A stretch of 64,000 nt of DNA from Flammulina velutipes (lineage: Eukaryota > Basidiomycota > Agaricomycetes > Agaricales > Physalacriaceae): assembly GCA_011800155.1 (NCBI GenBank), contig CM022376.1, forward strand, positions 2,170,001 through 2,234,000, written 5' to 3'. Within the stretch, counting starts at the first letter, position 1. Every line of letters starts with the position of its first letter. This document shows positions 45,325 to 55,345 of the stretch, piece by piece. The position numbers and the translations under genes are program-made. The notes beneath the pieces are model-generated. The model searched no databases. It was not told the origin of the DNA and saw only the letters and a list, made by a program, of their open reading frames with translations.

Positions 45325-47371
45325 ATGAAATCTCAGAAAGCTAAAGAAATGTACTACACAGCTGCTGAAGAGTCAAGTGGCTCCTATTATGTCGGGATGG
45401 ATCCATCTGCCTTCTTGGAATCCTACCTACCCTGGAACCCGTGGACGCCATCCAGCTATAAGACCGCCGTTCTCACTGAAGGTTCTTGCCGCGCGCTAAG
45501 CTCTCTTCCGCTCATCCTTCACGAACAAGAGAAGTTGTTGTCTGATCAATATGTCTGTCAATGTCAATTTTACTATTCCCTCACTTCCATTCACCCATTC
45601 TACCCAGATCGAAGCATTCTCAAACTGGCCGCCCTTTCTTCAGAACGATGGTTCATCTCCAATATCATTTCTCAACACCTCTAGCTTTGGAGATCCCGAT
45701 TGCGACGGGCTGTCGCCGAACATTTCGACCTACATCGCGCATGAAAAGCCGGAATCCAACGCAGACTTCACAATAATGTTATCGCAAGAGGTGTTGAAGC
45801 CGAATGTAGCCCAAGATCCTTTTCAAGACCACAACGAACTTGGACCTTGCTTCTCCACCATATCCAGCTCGGTCGAACCTACTACCGACGCTTCTACAGT
45901 GGTTCGTGGCCAAATAACGACGTACGCTGCCATTTCCTTTGCCCGCTCCTTCCGCAGCCATCTTTTCACCGCCATCATCTTCGGGAATTTTGCTCGCATC
46001 ATTCGCTGGGATCGTACGTCTGCCATTGTCACACACCGTTTCGACTACACAGAGAACCCCGATTTACTTGGCGAGTACTATCTTCGCCTTGGACAATTGT
46101 CTGCCCAGCAGCGCGGGTTTGACGATAACGCCACTCGAATTAACCACAACCATGCCAAGGTCGTTGCGGCAAAAGCACACTTCCTAAACATGGAACATGG
46201 GACACACTTTTGGTCCGCAAAATCAAAGTCAGAAGCCATAAATTCTCGCTGCTGGTACTTGCTGCATATCCAAGGCGACTGCTTTGTTGTTCCCAATCCT
46301 GCCTTTGACTCGACCACCTGCTGGGAAATGTTTACTCACGCAACGCGTCGCTCCCTTGCCTACCACTGCCGGCGCAAGAGAGTATGCTTCCTCAAGGATT
46401 ATTGGTACGAGCCCACCGACCAATCTATGTCAGAGTCCGATATATATGACCTTCTGCATCATCACGGGATTCCTCATATGGCGGAAAAGGTTGCTGGTGG
46501 GGACGTTGGTTCGACTAGTACGGAGATGGGCAAAACCGGGAAAGGAGAGCATTGTCTTCGTTGGCATCGTATCGTACTGGGTACGGTTGCCTGGGACCTT
46601 GCAGCTTGTGGGTCGGGTAAGGTCCTTGTATCGTGTATCGCTGATGCTGCTGAAAGTTCGTCAACCGCTCAATCCCTTGGAATCATGTACTGATGATTTC
46701 GTAGGTATAGGAGAGGCCTACTTCAGAGCTCGCGTGCTTCATCGCAACGCGGGTGCGTCCAGCGTCATGATTTCAAAGGACGCAGAGACCAGCGAGTGGC
46801 GAGGGTTGGTCCTCGATTGGGAGCTTTCTATAATCGTGCAGGACAATCCGGGCCCTTTACAAGTCAATATGACGGTACGTAGCTATAGCCACATTTTGAC
46901 GATGTCAAGGAAATACTGAAGTCGGATTCCCAGAGAACACCAAACTTCATTTCAGCCTGGATATTGTTAGGCCGAGCAGGACATGGCATAGATGACGACA
47001 GAGAGTCGCTCTTTTGGACTCTGACGTACATCGCATTGCATTGCTTGCCGTTTCCCGCCCACTCCCCTCAAGATCTAGACGATACTGAGTTCTTTCGCCT
47101 ATACATTCAAAGACTTTTCCATCACGAGAGCAAATTAATGGCCGGAAGCACCAAGGCCAATAACCTGCAGCTTTGGGGTGCTGTTGCTCCGAGCCAGGCA
47201 CCTCAATTTGTGCTCACTCAAATAACACAACTACTGCGGGATTTGGCTCTCGTCTTCGACACCCGCTATCACGTTAGCGTGCTCCCTTCCCCGTTGTTGA
47301 AGGATCGCACTTGGTTTGTTGATACCCTTCGGAGGGCTGCTCGAGAGATGCCGGGTCCCATTGAGACCTGA
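45325..47371 (+). CDS. FunK1 fungal-type kinase with altered catalytic loop
   Basis: Exons 45325-45552, 45608-46655, 46705-46874 and 46934-47371 give 627 residues. Family marks in order: YYVGMDPSAFLESYLP near the start; FLNTSSFGDPDCDGLSPNIS; the FunK1 hallmark ITTYAAISFARSFRSHLF, then ARIIRWDRTSAIVT; and a C-terminal lobe with HGIDDDRESLFWTLTYIALH. FunK1 proteins are eukaryotic-like kinases expanded in mushroom fungi. The catalytic loop, normally HRD....N, reads HRNAGASSV (438-446): the catalytic Asp is Asn and the metal-binding Asn is Ser. The later LDWELS keeps the first Asp. The protein is therefore probably a pseudokinase, although frame and splice sites are intact. Upstream exons may be missing. 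The stop codon is only 8 nt from a truncated AAA-like gene on the other strand. Confidence 0.8.
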
Positions 47372-47379
47372 GGTCTCTA

Positions 47380-47640
47380 AGTTTTCCCGAAACCTTGTGG
47401 GCAGGGGAACGTGGGCGGCTCCAGGCGGTTAGCAGAGCATTGGAACTCAAGCTCAAGGTTCGAGCCGAAAGCCAGTTTGTTGACCCAGACATTTCCTGGG
47501 GACACGATGTGGTGATACGGGCCACCATAGAGCGATGTTGGTAACTATTTCGAACTCAGTTCATGGAATATATTCACGGGATACCCCAGGATTCTTATAT
47601 ATGAGAGAGTCAATCAGCTCAGGCGGCGATACTATTGGGT
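47380..47640 (-). pseudogene. truncated AAA-ATPase-like gene, cut at the P-loop
   Basis: Reading the minus strand from about 47,640: a YKNPG segment, a possible intron, LPTSLYGG, SPGNVWVNKLAFGSNL, and CPQGFGKT directly followed by TAG. This matches exon 2 and the first part of exon 3 of AAA-like copy 2 (28.2-29.6 kb) closely at the DNA level. Everything after the P-loop is absent. The break falls 8 nt from the FunK1 stop codon, so a rearrangement joined the two genes here. Not functional. Confidence 0.75.
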
Positions 47641-47809
47641 TTTCTTAGCGCCTCTAATTCACACTTTATTTATTGAGCGACAACGAAAATGAACCATGGT
47701 TTCGCAACAAAGAGGCACGGCCATAAGCTTTCGAATCATTGACGACACCTCAATGGGGGTAGAGACGATATGGACGATAGCAATGTGAATGCATCTCATA
47801 CGGATAGAA

Positions 47810-49460
47810 TAGTTGTACAAAATGAAGCGAAATGGAAGGGCTATACATAGTAATTGAATCAACAATCACAGTCCACCTCATCTTGCAATACACTGTACGC
47901 ATCTTCGAACCGATGTATTACACCGGCGCGAATCTGCGGGTCCTCTTGACCAGTCCGTCTCTTGAGCAAGGTGAAAACACCGGTGAAGGAGTATCGCGGA
48001 ATACCCGCCATGTAGTAGGGCTTCAGAGCTTTCCCGACTTGCACCATGAATGCATCCTCGCCCGCGCCCAGGATCTCGCAAGCCAATGCCTTGATTTCAG
48101 GTGCTGATAACCCAACCGCGCCAGACATATGTTTGTCATCGGAGAGATCAGCACCAATGGTGTCGAACATATCGCACACCTCCATGGCATAGTGCGGTAC
48201 CTCGTGTGCAGGGCGGCCAACGATGCAGCCACCAGAGATGTCCCCGTTCCGAATTCCAGCCCTAACAGGTCGCACAAAATGCTCTTGGAGAATTTCGATG
48301 ACGGCTCCGACATCGGTACGTTCACAGTTGATGAGTGGAACGTTGAAATTATCGACGAAGAGATACAGCTGAGCAGGCGGCCCATACATTAGACTCTGAC
48401 GTTACCTGTTAGCGGCTGATAGAATAGGGATTATCAAAAACGCTGGCTCACCAGAACTAGACGCAACGACCCGCCCCCATCATCTTCGTGGACTATGCTG
48501 CTGATCTCTTCTTCCGGCACCCGCAAGATATGTCCGTAGCGTTTGAGGAATGAGGTAAGAACCGACGAGATATGGTCGTTCAGAGCGAGTCGCAGCTCTT
48601 CTGGATCCAGCGTAAGACCAAGATGATCAAAGTCAAGACATAGGACGAGGCGTTCTACCTCTGTTAAGGGCACGGAGGGTGTTGGCTGGGATGTGCCGAA
48701 GTATTCGAAATATTCGTCGTCTCTCGACGTATCATTCTGGAATGCGGACATGTTGAGAAAGGTGGATTTCCCGAAGCCCTCTGGACACTGGAGCATGGCT
48801 AGCTTGGAACTGTGACGGCCACCCTGGTGATCCCGACGAACAAGATTTAGGCCAAACTGCAACTTGTTCACCCAGACGTTTCCAGGAAAATCGATCATAT
48901 GACACAAGCCGTGATAGCGCGAATAGGGTAGCTAAACCAATGTAAATCCTTAGGCGACAATGATGAAGGAGAAAACATACGCGCAAATCGCCACCTGGGT
49001 TTCGGTAGATGAGATTGCCAACGAGCTGGGGTACTGGTTCAGTGGTTTCCATTTCCGTTTTCTGCAATGGCAATAAAAAGCTGTCTGAGTGAGGTGAGAA
49101 AAAGGTCAGAGTGAAGTACGGAGAGACGCAAACAGGACTCACTACTGCTAGTAGGAACTTCGCTCATGGCAGGCGACGAAGGATGCTTCTTGAAGAGAGA
49201 ACAAGGGTCTGTATTGCTGCTCTTCGCGACCTCAATCGTTGGAGGCATCGTTGACAGTGGCAGTGATGGTGGTACTGGATGAAAATGAATGGTCCCTGAG
49301 GAAACAATGAAGCGAACACCAGACTTTCACAAGTCATGTATTTGACAGACATCTGGCGGAGTCATTTGATGAAAACACGAATCGTATTCGGATGCGATCA
49401 TAACCTACGTGACGGGTGAGCTTGCTGTGTACTCAGCGATAGGATGCTAATAGATCTTTG
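47810..49460. repeat. inverted duplication arm 2 (partner 22490-24175)
   Basis: Carries AAA-like copy 3 with the same upstream footprint as copy 1 (the small-protein family tail at 49,370-49,450) and the same short 3' flank (GATTCAATTACTATGTATAG on the minus strand). The two arms are about 25 kb apart in opposite orientation. Confidence 0.7.
47859..49248 (-). CDS. stand-alone AAA-ATPase-like protein, copy 3
   Basis: Partner of copy 1 in the inverted duplication. Exon 4 is 48395-47859 and exon 3 is 48931-48452; exon 2 ends at 48981 and exon 1 starts at 49248. The P-loop CPEGFGKS is intact, the entry motif FPGNVWVNK is present, Walker B reads LYLFVDNFNVP (Asn at the catalytic acid) and the lid reads GAVGLSAPEIKALACEIL. 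No nuclease follows. One oddity: where copy 1 has AACAG, its inferred acceptor for exon 2, this copy has AACGG, so the first intron may be spliced differently or translation may start at the exon 2 Met (METTEPVPQL). The rest of the frame is open. Confidence 0.7.
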
Positions 49461-49528
49461 ATAAAGACTCTAGTAACGATGATTATTTACATAGAAGAGC
49501 AAGAAAAGAAATTGCGTACATCAGCACT

Positions 49529-50805
49529 TCAGCATTCATCGTCGCGTGGTGTACTATAAGGATCATCAAAACAATTAACGCCCTCTCCGAGAAATGGCGG
49601 CTCAATCTGTCCAATTAGTTTCTTCAGTAGACCAAAGATGCCAGTAAAGGAATATCGCGGGATGTCCGCCATGTAGTAAGGGAGCAGAGATCTTTCGACT
49701 TTGTCCATGAAGACATCCTCCCCACCGCCCAGCATCTCACGCGCCAGAGCCTTTACTTCGAATCCCGTCAATCCAAAGGCGCCAGAGAAAAAATCGTCGT
49801 TGGAAAGGTCTACGCAAATGGCGTCAAACTGGCCGTTCGCCTCTTTCGCGTGAGTAGGGATATCTTCATCGGGAAGCCCAGCGATGGAACCTTGATCCAT
49901 GCCAATCCGCACTGGCCACACGAGAAGATCCCAGAGAAGTCGAGAGATGGCGTCGACATCGAGAGGTTTACAGTTGATGAGTGGTACGTTGAAGTTGTCC
50001 ACGAAGACATACAACATAACAGGTGACACATCAACTACACTCTGGGAGACTGTTGAATGACGAATGGGAAGAAATGATGACGGCGTACCAGAACTGCAAG
50101 AATGGACTTATCACCCGCTTCTTTGTCGACCAAACGACTCAGCTTCTCCTCCGAAATCCCTAAGATATCCTTGTAACGTGCAAGGAATAACTTGAGATTC
50201 GTGGCTATGTAACCATTCATCGCGCGACGCAGTTTCTGCGGACTGAGATGAGGAGGGAACTCTCCAACGTCGAGGCAAAGGACAGCGCGATATTCATCTT
50301 CGGGTTTGAAATGGGATGGGACAAAGTATTTGGAGTATTCAGGTTCTCTGGACGTGTCGTTTTGGAATGCTGCGAGATCAAGAAATGATGATTTCCCGAA
50401 GCCTCTGGGGCATTGGAACATTGGCAGTTTCACACCGCCATTGCAGCATTGGTAGTCAAGACTCAAGCCAAACGCCAGCTTGTTGACCCACACGTTTCCG
50501 GGAAATGGTGATACAGTCCGCAATAGAGCGAATATGGTAGCTACATCGAGATGAATTAATATTCTATTATCACAGTGAGAAAACACATACACGTCGCTGG
50601 CCTCCGGGGTTTTTGATAAGAGGACCGCTAAGCTCAGGAGTCAATATGGTTGAGTCCTCTTCTTCGCTCGAAGACGTAGAATGAGCTGCGATAGAGGTTA
50701 ACGTAGGGTACGGGGAAAGGCGATCAAGACTCACAAGAAGGCGACGAGGTATCAATATCTGTGCTGTTAGCAGCCTCAGCAGCACCTTTCGTTCCATGCA
50801 TCATT
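49529..50805 (-). CDS. stand-alone AAA-ATPase-like protein, copy 4
   Basis: Starts at 50805 (MMHGTKGAAEA), with a first intron of about 50 nt (donor GTGAGT, phase 1 as in copies 1 and 2), then an acidic Ser-rich exon ending LIKNPGG. The P-loop CPRGFGKS, entry motif FPGNVWVNK, Walker B LYVFVDNFNVP and lid segment GAFGLTGFEVKALAREML are present. The last exon ends at 49529 (DDPYSTPRDDEC). Just before FPGNVW the DNA is 7 nt shorter than copy 2, which shifts the frame unless the preceding donor moves to GTGTAT. That choice restores an open frame (PTIFALLRTVSPFPGNVW). It may therefore be functional with a shifted splice site, or damaged. Confidence 0.62.
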
Positions 50806-50929
50806 AAAAGTGATGGTTGTGATTAGAATGCAGACTAATGGGCCAACAAAGCGAACAACGAGCGCTGAACATTGTGGTAACCTGGAAAGTTGCGCATCGC
50901 GGTCCCGAAACCGTGGTCATAGGTCATGT

Positions 50930-51405
50930 GACCGAATTGCAAGGATCGTCCCAGCGCAGCAAGAAAACACTCCTCCAAAGTTCACTCGTCTGCTCTGCAC
51001 TCCTTCGGCTAAGCAGACGCCGCTTCTGTCTCAATATCGATACCCACCTCCGCGCCACCTACCTCCGCGACGCCTTGCAAAACATTGAGCACCAACGTTA
51101 CTGACATCCTCTTGGGTGAGAGAAGGTCAACCGAGGTGACTGGCATACCACTTCTCAGGCCAGATCTAGCACAGTGGACCCGCGCTCTCTGCTTCTTGAA
51201 GCTAAAAGGGGCCAAAATCAAGGATGTTACCATTGACGAGCATCCACTGCTGATCATGATCCTCCTTGAGCGTTCTCCCGAAATACACTCACTTTCTTAC
51301 AAGCTCAACCCAACCACTGGTTCCGTTGTAACGATCAAGGAAACGGATCGTTTAGCCAGATCTGTTCGAGTTGCCAGGAGTGTCCTATCCAGCCACGCCA
51401 AATGA
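50930..51405 (+). pseudogene. frameshifted F-box-like gene fragment
   Basis: Related to the F-box gene at 39.4-40.3 kb. The stretch SRRRFCLNIDTHLRATYLRDAL matches SRRRICLNISTRARATELRDLL there. A frame change near 51,085-51,100 is followed by VTDILLGERRS, KLKGAKIKDVTIDEHPLL and SPEIHSLSYKLNP, matching VTKLLLAERAP, TSKGVKIQHATIDEKSLL and FPNIPTLSFIFLP. The F-box start and the C-terminal half are missing. A decayed duplicate. Confidence 0.65.
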
Positions 51406-51434
51406 GTAAGGAAGGCACGTTATTGGTACTCTTC

Positions 51435-52150
51435 CTAGTACACATTCGGAATAATTTTGTACGGCACGGTCTTCCGCCAAATCTCCCACTCCTCCCCAAA
51501 GGCATCCCGCAGCATAACGTCCTCCTTCTCCATGCGAGGGATTAATGCGGTACGCGTGGCGAATCCCAACATTGCAACGGCGCATACCCAGCGCCACTGC
51601 CACCATGCACTCGAAGAACAAGCGGACGAAAGCCAAGACCCGTCGTCCAGGACATGTCCTACGCACCCCGCTGCGACCATGAGAGCACCAATATAGCTGG
51701 GATGACGCACGATAGCATACGGTCCATGCGTAACGAGATGGTGGTTCCGGCGAATGGCTAGCTCAAAAGTGAATTGGGAGGATAGAGTGCGATAGCACCG
51801 GACACGTATGTAGGCTCCGATGGTGTGCGTGAAGAAGGATAGGATCAAGGGGAGGGATATACGAGTAGGAGACGGTGAACGGATAATGGATATGGCCTCT
51901 CCGACGAAAGCAAAGTAGAAAACTGCCTAGACGAAGGTAAGAAGAAATCGAAATGCAAACAGGTGTGTACCGTCGAGGAGAGGTGGCCCACCTTTGACAG
52001 CAAGGCAAATGGAACAGCAGCGCGCTCAATATCCAGTGCTTTGAAAGTCTTTCGTTCGTCGTCCGGCGGTGTTGCGTTCGGAGGAGTCATGGTGACATGA
52101 ATATCCCAGAGTGCTACGAGTGTGAACGGCAGCCTGAGGAATCTCGCCAT
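51435..52150 (-). CDS. isoprenylcysteine carboxyl methyltransferase-like membrane protein
   Basis: Exons 52150-51992 and 51926-51435, with a 65-nt intron, give 216 residues. The C-terminal half has the family signature HHLVTHGPYAIVRHPSYIGAL, followed by an IPRMEKEDVMLRDAFGEEW segment typical of isoprenylcysteine carboxyl methyltransferases (Ste14 type) and related membrane methyltransferases. These use S-adenosylmethionine to methylate the C-terminus of prenylated proteins at the endoplasmic reticulum. Several hydrophobic helices are present. Mushroom fungi have several such paralogues; I cannot tell whether this is the main Ste14 enzyme or a side member. It is divergent from the OPI3-type gene, with 238 nt between starts. 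Confidence 0.78.
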
Positions 52151-52388
52151 TATCGCTCGGGTGGCCTTTCTCGGTTTGTCCTAATGGCACAAGCTCAGCA
52201 ATGCATGCCTGTGGGGGTCCGTAGGTTATCCGAGATGAGATGATGATGGGAGGAGGCAGCGGAAGTGTGTGCCCACCGCCGTCCACCGGCCCACACAGAG
52301 CCAAACAGGGCACGGCTAAATACCGGCCACGTTCGTGGCTTCCTGCTTTCTCCTTCCTCCTTTCCGTGTACAATTAGTCCTCTCTGCA

Positions 52389-53164
52389 ATGGCGCAATTC
52401 ATTGACTGGTCAAAACCGTCTTTGTGGATATCTCTGGCGTCCATAACGTTTAACCCGACAGCATGGAACATCGTTGCACGAAATGGTATGCTCCCGGCAT
52501 GATCTGCACCATTTTCTAACAAAATTGTCCAGAATACCGTAATAAAACTATAACGCGCACATTTGGCGGCAATGCGTATCTAGGATGCTACTTCCTTGCT
52601 CTCTCCATATTCAGCTTTGGAATGCTCCGTGACTTTTTCTACGAGCGCGCGCTTGCCGATCAGCCACATTTCCCTGCGTCGTTCTTCCAGGCCTATCTAC
52701 CACAGGCCTTGAACGCATCGGTTTCTTCCACGTTCCCCATCACCGTGACCGTCCCAGCCATATTCAACATCCTCCCATTACTCTCTCAAAAGCTCACCAC
52801 GCCAACAAGCCTTACCCTCGAGTTCACAGACGCCCTCGCACTGGCCCTGTTCATCGTCGGCCAAACGTTTGTCATTACCTCCACCTGGGCCCTAGGCATC
52901 ACCGGGACCTTCCTCGGTGACTACTTCGGTATACTCATGGACGCGCGCGTTGAGGGGTTCCCATTCAACGTACTCAACAACCCCATGTACGTCGGGAGCA
53001 CTCTCTGCTTCTTTGGTGTCGCTCTCTTCCAAGGGAGCGTGGCGGGTTTGGCAATAACCGCGTACGTCTATCTGGTGTACCTCATTGCCTTGAGATTCGA
53101 GGAGCCTTGGACAGGCGAGATTTACGCCAAGAGGGAGAGGGAGAGGGCTGCGAAGAAGCAGTAG
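52389..53164 (+). CDS. OPI3: phospholipid N-methyltransferase, OPI3/PEM2 type
   Basis: Exons 52389-52485 and 52533-53164, with a 47-nt intron, give 242 residues. This integral endoplasmic reticulum enzyme carries out the last methylations from phosphatidyl-N-methylethanolamine to phosphatidylcholine using S-adenosylmethionine. The C-terminal signature is clear: GDYFGILMDARVEGFPFNV, LNNPMYVGSTLCFFG and FEEPWTGEIYAKRE. Membrane helices include ALALALFIVGQTFVI and SVAGLAITAYVYLVYLIAL. Length is a little above yeast OPI3 (about 206 residues), as is common in basidiomycetes. It appears intact. The gene name rests on the signature, not on an alignment. Confidence 0.88.
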
Positions 53165-53515
53165 GCGTAGGATGGACCGACTTTCATCAGTCAAAGGAGA
53201 CGATAGCGCCAGGCGCACACATCAGTAGAATGGATGTCATGATCAGTGGTTTCAACCCCACGATGAATGTTAGTACGAATCTAATGCATTATTACGATTC
53301 CCGCCTATGCGAATAGATATTAACACGCCTTACCTTCATTGTGGGATGTCCTTGATGTGCTGTGTGGCAGCTTAGCGCCTAGGATTTTGATGGCGAGGCC
53401 GTCATGTTTGTCAAGAACAGAGGATTCCGATGGACAAGTCTTTCCCGACGTCTCGTCGGTGCTTCAGTTCGTACAAGGTGATGGCGCCGAGATATCCTGT
53501 ATTGACAACTACGCT

Positions 53516-53809
53516 CTATATTTCTATGGGATCTACCACCGAATCCGGGCTTTGTTCTCGGAGACTGACTTGGGGAAACACGATCTCGTCGTCATTTGGA
53601 TTGCTGCTATCGACTGCACCACCGGTCTTTCCAACGAGAGTGAGATTATAGGTCGCACCGGGTATTCTGTGCAAATTATGAGTCGGTAACGATATAAAGG
53701 AACAGAAAAGTGAATACGTGGTGGAAGTAGTAGTAGTAACGGCCAGAGGGGCGGCGAATATAGTCAGCGGTAGCAAGAAGAAAATATTGAACGACGAGGA
53801 GAAAAGCAT
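53516..53809 (-). CDS. small secreted protein family, copy 1 (short)
   Basis: Exons 53809-53718 and 53666-53516, with a 51-nt intron, give 80 residues. It begins with a signal peptide (MLFSSSFNIFFLLPLTIFAAP) and a Thr-rich linker. After the phase-2 intron, shared by all three copies, comes the family motif TLVGKTGG and EIVFPQVSLREQSPDS. It stops about 40 residues before the other copies. Downstream DNA does not clearly continue the family pattern, so this copy may be truncated. Family unknown; likely secreted. Confidence 0.55.
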   Translation of the reverse strand: MLFSSSFNIFFLLPLTIFAAPLAVTTTTSTTYSLFCSFISLPTHNLHRIPGATYNLTLVGKTGGAVDSSNPNDDEIVFPQVSLREQSPDSVVDPIEI

Positions 53810-54507
53810 AATAATGAACTATACTGTAGTGTTTTGGGAGTTTGGAGTATGAATAAGTGTTACGGGCTGCGTATTTATATTGATCGACGTTGAGTGGCGT
53901 CGGTGATCGAAACTATACTACGCCGTTGAGATAGTCACTGTTGTACATCACCTCGAATCCATAAATATCGTCAATACAGTGTAGTTACCAAAACGACGGT
54001 CACCTCGATTTCCGCATTTAAGTTCAAGTCGGCCATCAATACCAGTACTACGTACACGACGATCACGCCACACTAAGATACAGTACTTATCCGGTGATCC
54101 TGTAGTGGACTCTCTTATTTCGTACTAGCAAAAAGCTGCTTCCTACAAGTTGATCGTAATATTTATTCGATTGACCTATTTAGTACATTGGGAGGTGCTG
54201 AATGTGAGGACACGTTCATGGAGAACGCCGTCGCATACTCCCTAGTGCCACACAAAACGGCAGACACTCAGTTCTCTTTCCAATCAGTTTTGCTTTGCTG
54301 AAGAACGGACATCATTTTGACGATTCATACAGTATATGAGCTAGGACTAGACAATTCTGAAGAAAATGGAATGTGGTTTCTTCCTTCCTTCAACTTGATT
54401 TGGAATTGGGGTAAATGAGCCACAATGAACCATCTTCTGTGTTCTGACCGTATGCAAGAAGATTCACAGACTGTAAATATTCATTAGCGACTTGAAGCCA
54501 CAGAGAA

Positions 54508-54923
54508 CTAGTGTGCAAGACGCACAGTTTGTTTTAGAACCGCGTTATAGCTATCCTCGCTTGAGTATAACATGGCTGTCGCAGGTATCCCAACGTCACC
54601 CGCCGTCATTCTCCATTTTTCAACTGAATACTTATCCGAATTCGGACTTGTCTGTCTGCCACTGAATGTGGGAAACTTCATATCATCATCAACATCATCA
54701 TCTGAATTACTGTCAGCATAGATAACCTTGCCCCGCCCGCCAAGCTTTCCAATAAGAGTGATACGGCGGGTCAGCCGCTGAGTAGAACTTTCACTGCAAA
54801 CTATGAGCAAAAATGTTGTAGAGGAGCAAAAAATGAATACACGTCAGCGGGAAGAGGGGTAGCCAGCACAACTGGTAGCAGGAAGGCTACACCGAAGAAT
54901 TTGAGCGACGTTGAGAAGAGCAT
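54508..54923 (-). CDS. small secreted protein family, copy 2
   Basis: Exons 54923-54841 and 54793-54508 give 122 residues. Signal peptide MLFSTSLKFFGVAFLLPVVLA; then, after the intron, TLIGKLGGRG, an acidic run (SDDDVDDDMKFP), SGRQTSPNSDKYSVEKW and GDVGIPATAMLYSSEDSY. No cysteine pattern of known effectors was noted in the mature part. It shares flanking DNA with copy 3, so it lies on a duplicated cassette. Likely a secreted or cell-wall protein of unknown function. Confidence 0.6.
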
Positions 54924-55186
54924 GATATAGTGAGTTATTAGATCGGGATTTTTGGGTAGTGGATTGTGAAGTATACGGCCTGCGTATGTATTCTAAGACA
55001 ATAATCTGGACACTGATTACTTTTATACGTGGATTTTCTGTGTTGCTTGTCTCACAGGCTACAGCCACTGGCAGATCAATAAATTGACTTGACAATAGTT
55101 GATCGACGTTGACAACTTGAATGAGTAGCGTCGGCGATCGAGACTAATCGACGTCGTTGAGATAACCATGGGACCACAGACCGTCA

Positions 55187-55210
55187 CTACCTACCTACCT
55201 ACCTACCTAC
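55187..55210. repeat. microsatellite (CTAC)6
   Basis: Six perfect CTAC units. Simple repeat, not part of any gene I support. Confidence 0.9.
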
Positions 55211-55345
55211 CGTTGTATAGTAAAGATCGTCAATGCTGTACATGCACAGTACAAGTGTTAGATAGAAACCAGTTGGCTCCTCGACGGTCACCAGTGTCCA
55301 CACGGGATACAGCGCACCGAGCAGTCGACACGGTCGTTGCGAACG

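Larger units (their letters stand above)
54060..55240. repeat. duplicated cassette unit (partner 62470-63670)
   Basis: Shared blocks include ACGGCAGACACTCAGTTCTC, GAAGAACGGACATCATTTTG, GAGCTAGGACTAGAC and TGTGGTTTCTTCCTTCCTT 3' of the gene, and AAGTATACGGCCTGCGTAT plus a GATCGACGTTGA-type block 5' of it. The order and spacing match 62.5-63.7 kb. The 53.5-54.0 kb copy shares only the 5' block. Confidence 0.7.

Noticed and set aside
55187..55210. Repeat array as CRISPR-like or telomere-like
   Set aside because: It is a simple CTAC microsatellite without spacers, and the motif is not a fungal telomere repeat.
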